Source: Diabrotica undecimpunctata (lineage: Eukaryota; Arthropoda; Insecta; Coleoptera; Chrysomelidae). Taken from it: a stretch of DNA of 64,000 nucleotides. This document shows positions 21,631 through 33,239 of this stretch, piece after piece. How positions within the stretch are numbered: the first letter of the stretch is position 1; every line of letters begins with the position of its first letter. The translations under genes were made by a program, and so were the position numbers. The DNA lies in NCBI RefSeq assembly GCF_040954645.1, contig NC_092803.1, forward strand, positions 78,592,263 to 78,656,262, written 5' to 3'. The notes under the pieces were generated by a model, which ran no database searches, was not told where the DNA came from, and saw nothing but the letters and a program-made list of their open reading frames with translations.

Positions 21631-23467
21631 GGATTTCGTTTTCTGTTGGTTAACACTAAATATGAATAATATCAGTAGTTTCTTCGCTCATAATTGTTAC
21701 TTTGGGGTAGTTAATTTTAACCATAACTTTACAGTCTTTTGAATTATTTCAGTTAATTAATTGATCTTACAGGCTATTAAAATGAGATACGTCCAATATG
21801 ACATAGTTTAGGTAATAAGCATTGATGGCAATTTCTATTTTACACAATTCTAATTCACATTCAAAATTCAAATTCAAGGAATATATTAAAAAACTATGGC
21901 GAGCTATTGTTACCTTGTAGAACTCGTGTTTTACTTAGTCTACTTAGACTTAGTTCTATTTATTGTAGAACTTGTGTTTTATTTATACTCGTTAGTTTAT
22001 CAAACTTATGTACAATTCTTACATTTTCCATGAATTTTGTTATCGCTCAGGACTCTAATTGTAACAAAAGTCATTTGAAAATCCACAAAAAATGCAAAGT
22101 GAATATGCACATTAAATTCAGTTTATTTTTAGTACATGAAAATAATCGATCTTTCTAAAATATTTTTTGAGTACGGCTTGTGTCAACGGATAATAAAAAT
22201 CGATCTTAGGTATAAGTCGATTTGTTCTTAGTTGCTCATATTTAAATGTGACAAATGTGATATAGGTCGATCATTTTTAATTCTTATAATATTATATTTT
22301 TTAATAATAATATTTAAATGTTGTACTTCAGGGTGGTACCATTCTTCGGTAACTTTTCCTCTTTGTGAAAATTTATTAAATACTGTTGTGAATTGGGGTT
22401 CTTTTGGTCAGTTAATCTTTTTATTTAATATACAGTTGCGATCATCTCACTTATGCCAATCGTTTGACGGTCTTTAAATACGACGGTTATTATCTTTTTT
22501 GTGGTTTGGTGGTTTCTGTTATACAGTAGAAAAAATCAACTTTACGTAAAATATCTCCATGGTATTTATCAGTGACAGCTGGTAAGAGAGAGCTGAAAGT
22601 CGCCTCCCTCCCCGCCACCGACAAGATAATGTACAAAAAATTGTATTGCATATCTTCATATTTTATATTAACACCTTTTTGTTGAAATTTTAATAATTTT
22701 TCTGTTTGTCTGCACTAAATTCAGGGCTGATTTTATAACGCTTTATAAAAGCACAAGGTTATCTCAGAAAGAACATGCAGTAACTGAAATGCTTCGAACT
22801 TTCGAAGCCCGTCGATCCTTGAACGGGCATATAGAAACGTTCAGAAACCAGCCACGAAGAAAACTTATTTAAATGTTTTGTCTTGATAAAGTTAAACTTT
22901 ACTTGTCTTAAGAAATAACAATAATGTTGTAATGAATTAATGAAACTAAACTTTCTTTGCTAAAAGTAGTTATGACAATATAATGCAAAACGTTGCAAAA
23001 AGTTTTGCATGACCTAGACATAATGTGTTTAAGTAAAGCTGAAGAATTTAAAGCTGCTTTTAAGAACCCCTAAAGAGCTTCAGCTATTTAGAGAGTAAAC
23101 TTTAAGTAAAATAAAACAGTCTTCATTTCTTGCACTAACGGCAGAAAATACAACAGATATCTCCACACAAACTCAGGCGGTATTCGACCTTTGTTACTTT
23201 CTTGAAGGGAAAATGCATGAGTTATTTTGCGGTTTTTTAAATCAGTAAAGTTTATATGACGTAAGAACGTCGTCCTGGATATTTGCGGGGAGGAGAGTTA
23301 ATATTAAAATCCAATAAATCTACAAAAATGCATATTATGTATATATTAGAATGTCGACCAATTCTAGCGCATCAGGATTCTACAAAGTATAACGTTATAC
23401 TACTCAAATGCATTTGTTTTGTCACACCAAAAATATTATATGCAAATTTATTGTGGTATTGTAAATG
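21631..23467. other. AT-rich DNA, no gene seen
   Basis: Several frames of 60-83 codons occur here (for example 21907-22158 and 22232-22477), but their composition matches translated AT-rich noise. No family or structural repeat was recognised. Confidence 0.45.
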
Positions 23468-23479
23468 AATATCATCATC

Positions 23480-23880
23480 ATCATGGCTTTTTCACTCCTG
23501 GCGGAGTGTTTGCCGCCCTTTTGGGCTCTCTGATTTATTTATTGCGGAGAATCAGTCCGCTGTTGTTTTTTTATTATTATAGCAGCGTGTGTGACTTGGC
23601 CATGTCTACAATTTTCCTCCATTCTTTACGGTCCTTATAGCGCTCCTTCCAATTGTAGATTCTCGGCTTCTTTATGTCTCCTAAGACTTGATCTCTCCAT
23701 CTTGTTTTGTTCTTTTGGTCTCTCCTTTGGTCTCTTTGTTGTTGGTCCTCATCTAGTTATTCGCTGTAGCGTAGAGTCTGGGTTAGCTCTTTCTGTGTGT
23801 CCTAGCTACCTGAGCCTTTGCGTCTTCACAAACTTGATTATATCTTCACCCTCGATGACTTCTTTAATTTCTTCATTGGT
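23480..23880 (-). pseudogene. LINE ORF2 C-terminal region and 3' end
   Basis: After the RT frame ends at 23880, the minus strand continues in a shifted frame with FVKTQRLRWLGHTERA and, further on, ERYKDRKEWRKIVDMAKSH. This is the usual LINE end (RLRWxGHVxRM ... WRxIVxxAK). Stops interrupt it. Confidence 0.7.
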
Positions 23881-25001
23881 TAATCTCTTCTAAATTCGCC
23901 TACACTTATCCTCACCGGTCCCATTGTTCGTCGAATTATCTTTCTCTCTAAGATTTCCAACCTCATTTCATCTTTTTGTGTTAGGCACATCGTCTCTGCA
24001 CCATAGGTGATCACTGGCCTGATTGCAGTCTTGTAAATTTTTAATTTGGTTTTCTTACTAATGTGCTTTTCTTTCAGGAATTTTTGGTAGTTCCAGTAGG
24101 TTTTATTACCCAGCATGATGCGTTCATTTATTTCATCCGTTCTATCATTTCTGTCATTCACCATCACTCCCAGGTATTTGAAACGGTGTACTCTTTCAAA
24201 TGTATATGCACCAAGCTTAATTTTTTTCTCTATGTTCGTATTCTCTCTTGAACACTTGAGGTATTTCGTTTTGCTTTGGTTCATTACTAGCCCTCTCTTC
24301 TTTGCTTCTTTATCTAGTATTAATATTATGTTCTGCATGGTTTTTAAATTTCTAGTAACCAGTGCAATATCGTCTGCATACGCTATCAGTTGGGCTAAAG
24401 ATTCTATAATCGTTCCCATAATTTTGGCTGCTCTTACTTCCCCCTCTATGGCAATGTTAAATAATGTTGTTGACAGGGAGTCTCCCTGTCTGACACCTAC
24501 TTCCATTTGTACTTCATCTGACGGGCCTTCCCTTGTTAAGATTCGTGCCTTGGATTCCTTCATCGTCATTTTCGTGAGACTTATTAGTTTTTCTTGGATG
24601 CCTAACTGATTCATATCCTTAATTAGCTCCTCCCTTATTACACTGTCAAAAGCTTGCTTGTAGTCAATAAACAATATATGTACATCTATTCCGTGCTCGT
24701 AACTTTTTTCGACGATTTGCGTTACAATGTGTATTGCATCTATTGTTAACTTACCTTCTCTGAATCCATGTTGGTATTCACGTTTTTTTGTTCTAGTTTC
24801 TTTTTCTATTCTTTGTCTGATCAAATTAGTTAATATTTTGTACATTGTAGTTAATAACGTGATTCCCCTGTAGTTAGTGCATTTCGTCTTGTCGCCTTTT
24901 TTAGGGATAGCTAGTTCCTCTCCCCCTTTCTTGAAGAACTCATTTATAATGTCGTCTGGTCCTGCTGCTTTCCCTGTCTTTAATCTGTTTGTGGTCTCCA
25001 A
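23880..25001 (-). pseudogene. LINE reverse transcriptase, nearly full domain
   Basis: 373 codons without a stop. The N-terminus has KTGKAAGPDDIINEFFKKGG, then KKGDKTKCTNYRGITLL. The palm has FIDYKQAFDSV, GVRQGDSLSTTLFN and LIAYADDIAL, so the catalytic aspartates are kept. The thumb has FKYLGVMVNDRND and YKTAIRPVITYGAET. About 30 residues usually found between the FFKKGGEEL and IPKKGD blocks are missing, indicating an internal deletion. Upstream, one TAA at 25029-25031 separates it in frame from the linker ORF. The copy is therefore dead, though only moderately decayed. Confidence 0.85.
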
Positions 25002-25028
25002 TACTTCGCTGTATGAGGGAGGCTCTGA

Positions 25029-25502
25029 TTATACTCCATTCCTATTTTCTCTTTGTTCTTCATTTTCTACGTTTTCAGCATCGTCTTTCTTTTTAAACAG
25101 TTCTCTATAGTGTGTTTCCCATTCCATTTTTCCAATATTTGCCGGTATCTCTTTTTTTCTCTGTGATTTTATGTATTTGTATAGTCTTGCATTGTCATTA
25201 CTATTGGCTTCGAGTTCCCGCAGTAATTCTTCGATCCATTTCTTCTTTTTTGTTTTGCAGCATTTGTCTGACTCTTTCTTCTTCTCTTTATAGTGTAGGA
25301 GACCTTCTTGTTTCCCTGTGGCCACCCACCTGTGTCTTGCTTTGTCCTTGTCTTTACTAGCTTGCTCGCATTCTTCATCGTACCAATCCTTTCTTTTATG
25401 GTCTTCCATTAGTCCTATCGTCTCCTCTGCTGTTGTTAAGATGCTATCTTTTATGTCTTCCCATGTTTTCTTCAAATTTAGTGCAGAATTTTCTGTTTGC
25501 AT
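25029..25502 (-). pseudogene. LINE endonuclease-RT linker
   Basis: 157 codons, lysine- and glutamate-rich, with WYDEECEQASKDKDKARHRW, the standard linker motif after the endonuclease domain. A frameshift near 25500 separates it from the endonuclease frame. The stop at 25029 separates it from RT. Confidence 0.75.
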
Positions 25503-25775
25503 TATCTGAATTTAGTTTTGACCGATTCCACCTCTTTCTTTTCTTTCTTTCGTTTTTATCTTTAAGTATCTTCAATTTCATGTCGCCTATCATCAAAATG
25601 TGATCCGAATCAGCATTGGCTCCCCTGTAAGACCTTACATTCTGTAAAATTGTTCTCAATTTTTTTGAGATAAGGATGTGGTCTATTTGGTTTCCATCTG
25701 TTGTTCCAGGTATTAGCCACGTTACTTTGTGCTCTTTTTTGTGCTTGAATTGAGTGCTAATAATAAAAGTGAATG
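25480..25775 (-). pseudogene. LINE endonuclease, C-terminal end
   Basis: Minus-strand frame with GTTDGNQIDHILISKKLRT, then RGANADSDHILMIGDMKLK. The IDHIL and SDH motifs are the last conserved blocks of the APE-type endonuclease. Everything upstream is missing, so the 5' truncation lies near 25775. Confidence 0.8.
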
Positions 25776-25935
25776 AATATAAAAAATAAAACGTTTTAAG
25801 ACGCATAAAAGGGTACACTACAAATAAGCTATATTATCGTGTTTGCCATTTAGTAACAAACATATTTTTGGTCTTAATAGTCGCATCTTTTCTCCACTGT
25901 TGGTAACAACTAAAAACTGATTGAATTTTTTAATA

Positions 25936-26312
25936 AATTAAAATTTGTCTTATGCTAAATCTATTTTTATTCATAGCGCCCTATGATATTTCGTATGTCG
26001 CTATACGTTCATTAATAATGAAGCTTCTGTGTCCTATGATAGTCACCTTGTTTGTATTTTTATCTCAATCTGTTCGTTATATCCTCTACTTTTATTTGCT
26101 ATGTCGCATATTAGGATTATAACAATTGTTTATTTTGCATTCAAAAAAAAGTCTTCTTTAAGTCAATTAATCAAAATTTGTCTTAAAGTACATCTATATT
26201 TATCCATGGTGTCCTATGATATCTCGTATGTCGCTATACGTTCATTTATAACGAAGATGCTTTGTAGTGTCCTTTTGGTAGTGACCTTGTTTGTTTTTTC
26301 TATCTCAATATA
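25936..26312. repeat. Tandem duplication next to the DUF7869-type transposon
   Basis: Two units, about 25936-26072 and 26169-26312, share AAATTTGTCTTA, CCTATGATAT, TCGTATGTCGCTATACGTTC and ACCTTGTTTGT followed by TATCTCAAT. The transposon begins immediately after the second unit's TATCTCAATATAATT. The first unit therefore resembles the empty site. Confidence 0.65.
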
Positions 26313-26325
26313 ATTGAGTCGTGTA

Positions 26326-26536
26326 GTTTCAAAACCAGCTACATCCCACTTCAATCAAAAATCGACTAAGTGTGGTGTCGCGCGATTGAAGTACCTTTCT
26401 ATATTTGTAGAAAATTATTCCTGCCAAAACAGCTTACATCCATTATAAAATATATTCTAAACTTTGCGGTTACTTGCAAACCTGACTACATCCAAATTGG
26501 ATAGATCGCGGTTAGTTACAAAGGCGATTACATCCA
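26326..26536 (+). repeat. Left subterminal motif array
   Basis: Four copies of a motif ending in TACATCC: TTTCAAAACCAGCTACATCC (26328), CCAAAACAGCTTACATCC (about 26424), CAAACCTGACTACATCC (about 26478) and CAAAGGCGATTACATCC (about 26519). Likely transposase-binding sites. Confidence 0.6.
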
Positions 26537-26724
26537 AGTTAGATTATCAATCCCCACTTCTTTCGCTGGTCGCGCATGTGCCGACACGTGTTGATCCGAT
26601 CGGTTGTCTGTTCTCTTTTGTTAGTGTAGATTGTACTTTTGTAGAGTTGGTTAGTTTGTTACGTTTCTTATATTTTTCGGAGCCGTGCTACAAGGTGCAA
26701 CTATTAGGTAAAAATTTAATAGCC

Positions 26725-26816
26725 ATGGAGTGTCATGCGACTGTTCGCCAAGTAAAGCAAAGAAAGCGACCCCGTTTAGAAGAATCATGGAAACATGCGA
26801 AGCTAAAATAACAAAG
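26725..26816 (+). pseudogene. Exon 1 of the DUF7869-like gene
   Basis: ATG at 26725 in a favourable context (AGCCATGGAG). It encodes a basic N-terminus with VRQVKQRKRPRLEESWK, matching the charged start I recall for this insect family. The frame contains one TAA at 26809-26811, two codons before the donor CAAAG|GTAGGT at 26816/26817. The phase fits exon 2 exactly, which supports both the splice model and the reading of TAA as a late nonsense mutation. Confidence 0.6.
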
Positions 26817-27247
26817 GTAGGTCTAATCATAACAAATCTTTTTTATGCTAAATATTAATTGATTCCTCAAATTCTATACAAATAAAGTGTGGTAAAGTTT
26901 GTTAGAACATTAAGGCCTCTATACACTGTGATGTTAACAATGTTCATCGCGCTTATAAAATCGTGCAAGTAAGGTCGTTGTGTGTGGTTAAAAAGTGGCA
27001 ATTTTACTCGACGATTTGACCACACACACTGGTTTTACACGCACGATTTTAACAGCGCGAGCTGTAAACAACTAAAATGTTAAGCAACTACAATTTTGAT
27101 TAAATTTTCTATTCCTTATTGATCCGATTTATTTTGGCTAATTTAATTCGATAGTTAAATTTACCGCATTTTTTGTACAAGATTGGGTCATGATCTCTGG
27201 TATAAATAATCAAACCAAATAATGACAACCTGATTTGTTCTTTTCAG
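26817..27247 (+). other. Intron of the DUF7869-like gene
   Basis: Donor GGTAGGT at 26816-26822 and acceptor TTCTTTTCAG ending at 27247. It contains an imperfect hairpin at about 26932-27083, possibly a MITE. Confidence 0.6.
26932..27083. repeat. Imperfect hairpin in the intron
   Basis: The left arm has CGCGCTTATAAAATCGTGCA and TGTGTGTGGTTAAA. The right arm has the complementary TGACCACACACACT and GCACGATTTTAACAGCGCG. Arms are 60-70 bp with mismatches, consistent with a small palindromic MITE. Confidence 0.6.
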
Positions 27248-28976
27248 ATATGGCTCCGTGGGTCCACCAAAGAGACTTACATGCATTCATGGAAAAAAGG
27301 GAAAAGCATACCGCTGTAGTGAGATTACGCTAGCCGATCAAAATTTATTTCATAATAAATTGTATGCCCATGTAACTGGAAATTCAGTCAAATTGATGCA
27401 AGATTCGTTCATATTAAAGTACACGGAAGCGGCCAAGCCGAAACGAAGAAGAATTGTCAACGATTATAGGGGAGGTGACTCTTTGGTTGTTAAATATTTT
27501 TTATATAACCATAGTACTAAGACAAAAATTCCTGTCTGTCAAAAAGCATTCTTGGATACTTTACGTATATCAAAAAGTCGAGTCAAAGGTGTTGTTTTAC
27601 GTCATTTTGCTACTGGAGAAATGCCCGTGGAAAAAAGAGGAGGGAACCGTAAACATAATACATACGCGATAAAAAAACAATCGGTGATTGATTTTATAAA
27701 AACGTTTAAAGTAATTGAAAACCACCACTGTAGGAGCAAGACAGCAAACAGGCAGTATTTACAATCTGATCTCAATATAAAAAAAGTGCACTTGCATAAG
27801 CAAGTAAAACCTTCATACTTTAGACATGTTTTTAGAACAAATTTTAACATTGGTTTTGGCAGTCCACGAACTGATGAGTGTTCTACCTGTATTGCTTATC
27901 AGGAACAGATAAAATACTGTAAAGAGCCTAATGTGAAGGTAACGTTAATGGGTGAGCAAAGAGCTCATAAATTGAAGGCTAAGGCTTTTTACACACTATT
28001 AAAGGAATCACGTGAAAACTTACTGACTATATCGTTTGATCATCAAAAGAATCAAGTGCTTCCTCGTGTACCAGACCAAAGTGCCTATTACTCTAGGCAA
28101 TTATACAAGTATAACTTAACCATTGTTGAGGGAAATTCACAGTGTAAACAGACAAAGGAAAATGTATTCATGTACCATTATGATGAGTGCGAATATAAAA
28201 AGGGCTCAAACGAAGTCAGCTCCGCAGTGTATCATTGCTTAACTAATCTTCAAATTCCCAACAGTGTAGAAGTTCTTCGTATTATGTCCGATGGATGCGG
28301 AGGACAAAACAAGAACTCCACTATGATGGGCATGATAAGTTACTGGTTGTGTCATAATGCTCCTACAAGTGTAACACGAGTTGAATACATTTTTCCAATA
28401 GTTGGACACTCATTTCTCCCATCCGACCGTGTATTCGCACGAATAGAAAAGGAAGTAAAGAAAATGAACATAATCATAAGTCCTCAGGAGTACACAGACA
28501 TATTTGCTCAATTTGGGACTGTTATTCCTTTAAAAGATAAAGTGTTTGACTGAAAGAATAGATGCTCCGATATTTTGCGGCCACCGAGTCAGTGGCATTT
28601 TCAGTTCCAGCCGAGTAAACGATTCTTATTCAAAAAGAACAAAACACGTGAAAACATTCTACTACAAGGAGAGGTGGCTTATCGTACAGATGTAGGCAAC
28701 TATAAGACAATATGCAAATCGAAACAAAAAGTTAGTTTCATGGCGTATCCAGAGCCCATTCCGACAAGTAGTGTTCAACTTCCGCCTTTGAAATTACGTG
28801 ATGTTTCTGCATTACTTAGCAAGCACTTTGGAGAAAACTGGATGGAATTGCAACTAGAATCATTATTTTATTACAAGAATATTTTAAGTCAGCCTATGGC
28901 AGATCACCAAGAAGAAGCGGAGGACGAAAGAGACTGTGACGATAATAGTGGTGAAGTTGCTTCTCTTGTGGTTTAA
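27248..28976 (+). pseudogene. DUF7869-like protein, putative transposase (exon 2)
   Basis: The frame is open for 431 codons from 27258 and continues in the same frame to 28976, interrupted by a single TGA at 28551-28553. The N-terminal part has cysteines (LTCIHG, YRCSE) and a basic segment (KPKRRR). The middle has a Cys cluster, DECSTCIAYQEQIKYC. The C-terminal half has TISFDHQKN (Asp 261 counted from 27258), MSDGCGGQNKN (Asp 345), and GHSFLPSDRVFARIEKE (His 384, Asp 390, Glu 397). That D-D-(H/D)-E spacing suggests an RNase-H-fold nuclease, which is inference. After the TGA, QWHFQF and KRFLFKKN continue the family pattern. The terminal inverted repeats around it argue for a transposase role. 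Confidence 0.7.
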
Positions 28977-29139
28977 GGAGAAAAGGTTTAAGAATGACTG
29001 AATATATTTACGTCTTTTTTTATGTTTGTGTTAAGTGAATACATTTAAGTTTTTATTTGTTTTATTTTTAAATAATAAAATTAAACTAATAATCAATAAA
29101 CTGCGTGGTGTTGTTTTAAACTACCCTCAAGTTATTGTC

Positions 29140-29381
29140 AAAATAGGCTACATCCGCCAGTTAAGTTCAAAAGTAGGTACATCCAAATTAAAATATTATA
29201 TAAATAACCTTTAAAATATTTTCTAACATCAATCAATTGTTAAATAACATTAATTGCCTGTCTGCTACATACCCTGAAAATTTGAATTCATTCGTATGTA
29301 AAACTTGGTCTCTATTATGTTTCCCGCCATTTCTCAAAACAGTGATTATTGGATGTAGCTAGTTTTGAAACTATACGACTC
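29140..29381 (+). repeat. Right subterminal motifs and terminal repeat
   Basis: TCAAAATAGGCTACATCC (about 29138) and TTCAAAAGTAGGTACATCC (about 29167) repeat the left-end motif in direct orientation. The terminal copy GGATGTAGCTAGTTTTGAAA (29351) is inverted. Confidence 0.55.
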
Positions 29382-29385
29382 AATT

Positions 29386-32300
29386 GTTATCACAAGAAAC
29401 CTTTCATATGGCGAATCACACGCTCAAATCGGTTTAATAACAACCGAAATAGAATGCAATGCCAGAGCTTAAATTTTTATTACGGACAGACAGACAGAAT
29501 AAGCAAGTTATTTATAATGATGCATAAAACATGATGTTATTTTAATTTTATATTATTGATGTTATTTTACTAAATTTTACATAAAGTCACAGCAAAATTT
29601 TCATAGGGACAACTTCGTTTTCGAACAAAACTATTTAGCTGCTCTCCCATTAGAGGCGTTTTAAATCGAAAACTTTCTTAAATTACATTTTACTTAATCT
29701 AAAATATTTTCTAAACTCTTGTTCGTTATCTTTTAAATGGCTGTTAATTAAAACTTCTAATATTTCTTCAGTAGTTCTTCTCCTTTTAAATAGACTGGTA
29801 ACATCACTTCTCTCATCTAATGTTGATGGGAGTACGAAATCATCATCTTCTTTCTTTTCTAGTACCAAACAAAACAATATCTATCTTTTCACCATAACAT
29901 ACATCTACATCCAACAATAGTCCAAATAAAACTTAAATATTTATTATTATAAAAATAAAATGCATTGCATAGTACGCAATTTGAATAGACTCCCAATATA
30001 TTGCGGAGTCTGGAGGCGCGTGTAGAAACGCAATGCAACGCGTACTTCTCTTGCGGAATCCGCAGTAAATAGACATTACTTTAAGGGAGCTCTTTGGATA
30101 CGGCTGTCTCTTGACAGCCGTGAAAATATTGAAAATATTGAGCCACATTCCAGGACTGGTTGAGTTTCTTTTATAAAAAAATGCCACAATTTGACACACT
30201 ATTTATTCAACTGCAGAAAATTAAAACGGTCTTGTAAACTTGAAATTTGCTACTAATTGTTTTGAAAAGATAATTGTTTTAGAAGACATTATTATTTTCT
30301 AAAATACATTTCCGGTTGTTAAAAAAAATGTAATTGAAATTGAAATTGACAATATTTTACTTATGGCCAGAAATAATATAAGAAAACGAAAATATAATCG
30401 GTTGGTTATATACTTCTTATAGTGTTATACGCATTTTGTGAAATAGGTAAAGTTGTTATTATTTTAAAACAATGCAAACGATAACTAGATAAACTCAAAA
30501 ATGTTTCTCTACTTTGAAACTGATCAAAAAGTTTTTAAGGAATACAATGTTGAAGGACGGCGCTTGCCATGTTCTTCGAAGTTAAAAAACTTTATGACTT
30601 TAACGAAAATGTGATGAAAAGGTTCATTTTTAAAAGAAACAAAATTTTGGATTAGAAAAAAGTTATGGGTGCCTAAATTCTGCAGCGAAATACCTTTCTA
30701 GTGATATACCACATATGGTATATCCATGATTTAAAATTAAAGATTTATGGTACTGGAAGGGAAATGGTTAACAAATGAAAGATATTTATACCTTTAAAAG
30801 ATGCCTCTTTGGAATAATAATTAAACTGTTTAGCATTATCACAAAATCTAATGAATTTGCTCAATATCACGGTGGACTTTTTGAGTGATCAAACCTAAAT
30901 ATTTAAATTATAATTACATAATTGCATACTATAATTGAATATTTAGTTATTTTAAGACACATATTTCAAGTATACTTTAGCTATCTTTTAATACAACACC
31001 GAATGCTATTTGTCATGATAATATATTCAAAGATCCAAACGAACCAGACAACAGAACATGGATAATTGACTTATCGACTGAAATTCCAATGATGCTGATA
31101 AAATTTGTAAGTTGGCAAGAGGAAGCACACTACTGAATAAATAATCCGATAGTTATTTCGACAAGAATCAATATCTACTTCACGATAATGATATTTGTTA
31201 GGCAACGGTTGAACCAGGCCTAATATTCAATAAATTGTTTTGTTTGTCAATTTCTCGTGTGGGATGGAAATAATTAAGTTTAAAACATACCGTCCTACAG
31301 AAACTATATTAAACTGATATAAACTAAGTCAACAATAATAAATACAGATGGGTATTGCTCAATGGGTATACGAGGTATTGTGAAAGTTCTGGGACCAGTA
31401 AGACAGAAACAATTCTTTTTAATTAAAAACATTTATGTCTTATCAAAAAATGTTAATAGATTTTAATACAATAATAATATTAGGCTCTTAGACTAATATT
31501 CTGAGACGGCTTTTACAATATCAGTTCAACCAAGATTTTTTGTTGTGCTAAATAAGATTATGCTACGAATTAAAGTAAAACGGAGTCACATTGGGAGAAT
31601 AAGAAGAATATTATTATATTTTAAAATGATTAACACCTTACATTATGTTAAAAGTTTATATATCCATGTATAAATAGTTACATAGCTATTAGGCTTGTTT
31701 AGATTTTCACTAACGGAACATACTTACTTCTATCTATTTACAGGTCATATTCTTTGCTAAGTCTTAGACAGATGCATTTTCGGTTTTCCTTCTGTCGGCA
31801 TTCAAAGAAAACAGTTATATAGACCACATATCGATTAAGCCATGTGGTTCGTGAATTATATTTTTTCATTCTTTTAAGGATTGTATTGAATTTAGAAAAC
31901 TTTTTTAGACTGATTTTTAGGAGTTTATAAAGAGAACTGGATATGAATGTAAGCTTTTACAAATATCAGTTACATGGATTTCCAGGTTAGTATAAGACAG
32001 TATAATGATTCTTTATTTTTTTCTATATTATATAAAATTAGTAACTGAAGTTTCTAAATCACATAATAAGTGTTTTACAATTTTTTTGATTGTAAAGAGT
32101 ACTCTAGGAACTAAAAATCTTATCTTAAACTTTTTAAGATTAATTGCTTATAAATTTGGTATATATTTCTTAATATATACAACATATGTTTTGTTTATAA
32201 TTTTATAAATTTATTTAGAACTCAACATATCTTGCATGGCGCCCGTCATTATTTTTATTCCTAAAATCCTCTGAGAATCATCCCAGGCCAGACTAGTTTG

Positions 32301-32808
32301 AGTGCTTCTTATGTATTCTTATCTACTCCCAAAGACGTCTTTAGTCTCTATATAGCCTGATTTTGTTTTATTTTTATTTTGTGTGCTTTTAGCTATAATA
32401 TTGATTATAGCTCAATGCTTTAGCATATAGTTTGTTACTATATTTTCAGTAATTCATTTCCAGCTTCAACTCTATTAATTTTTACGTTGCCAATTTGGCT
32501 TTGCAGATGCGTATTTCTTACTTTTTAAATGTACTTATTCTCCTAAACTTTCTAGTATTTTTGTAAAGAGCTAATTTAAACGGAAAAAGAGTCCCGAAAG
32601 ATTTATAGTTTTGAATTTACATATAGCAGTCGTGAGCCATAATCTTAAGACCATGGGCTAGATGAGTTACAAAACCTAGTCGTAAAGAAGACAAACTATT
32701 TAATATTCCAATAAAAAAAGTGCTATTATAAGACAAGTATATATTAACATTTCATTAAAAAGGACATACAAAGAAACACAAATACAAAACTTGTACAAAA
32801 CTTTGTCT
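29386..32808. other. AT-rich DNA, mostly unassigned
   Basis: About 3.4 kb without a convincing gene. The only protein-like stretch is at 29683-29877 (listed separately). Palindromic TGCGGA-type motifs occur near 30000-30065. The rest is interrupted frames. Confidence 0.4.
29683..29877 (-). pseudogene. Possible PIF/Harbinger-type N-terminal fragment
   Basis: A 64-codon minus-strand frame with an acidic start (KKEDDDF), an RRRTTEEILEVLINSHLKD helix region and FRKYFRLSKM at the end. The last part resembles the FxxyFRMs motif near the start of Harbinger nucleases. No catalytic block follows. It may equally be chance. Confidence 0.25.
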
Positions 32809-33239
32809 TTAACCCCTTCCGCTTCATCGTATCCTCGTATGGATATTTTTAGGTATGGCGAACTTTACCACAATATCCACATACGGATATTCATATAGGG
32901 GATATTAACACACTCTGTAAAAGGGGTGTAGGTCTCTGTAGATTAATTTGGATCGCAGTTAGCCATGCTTTTAAAAAATTCTCAGAACAATGTAAACAGC
33001 TCAAGGGCGACGTCCAGTCTGGTCGAAATCCAACGCAGCGGCAAGATATTTATTTAGGCACGTTTAGAGTTTAAAGTTTAAAGTTTATATTAGTAAAAAT
33101 TGTTTCGGATCTCGAGATTTTAACTAGTGCACGTTTAGAGTTTGCTGAGAGAGCACGTGTTCTTTTTTTGCTTATTAGGTATATAATTGTGTTTTATATT
33201 AGTAAAAATTGTTTCGGATCTCAAAATTGAAAGTGAATT

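Larger units (their letters stand above)
23468..25775 (-). mobile_element. 5'-truncated LINE
   Basis: One non-LTR retrotransposon on the minus strand, running from the end of its endonuclease at about 25775 through RT to the C-terminus. It ends in a short (ATG)n tail (CATCATCATCAT on the plus strand at 23470-23483). 5' truncation and a short microsatellite tail are normal products of target-primed reverse transcription. Clade is uncertain; it resembles the LINE tail at 52298. Confidence 0.85.
26312..29385 (+). mobile_element. DNA transposon carrying a DUF7869-like gene
   Basis: Terminal inverted repeats: the left begins GAGTCGTGTAGTTTCAAAAC at 26316, and the right is its near-complement ending GAAACTATACGACTC at 29381. 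AATT flanks both ends and may be a palindromic target duplication or part of the repeat. Motifs of the type CAAAA-n-GCTACATCC recur at both ends. A two-exon gene fills the interior. The superfamily is not one I can name with confidence. The autonomous layout (terminal repeats, iterated subterminal sites, single large gene) is clear, but the gene has two nonsense codons. Confidence 0.75.

Noticed and set aside
15708..24609. Many plus-strand frames opposite the retrotransposon genes (for example 17092, 17860, 24115)
   Set aside because: They are antisense shadows of gag, pol and LINE frames.
30480..30700. Possible Harbinger-like reading near FKEYNVEGRRLPCSS
   Set aside because: Similarity is limited to a few residues across frames and no catalytic motif follows.
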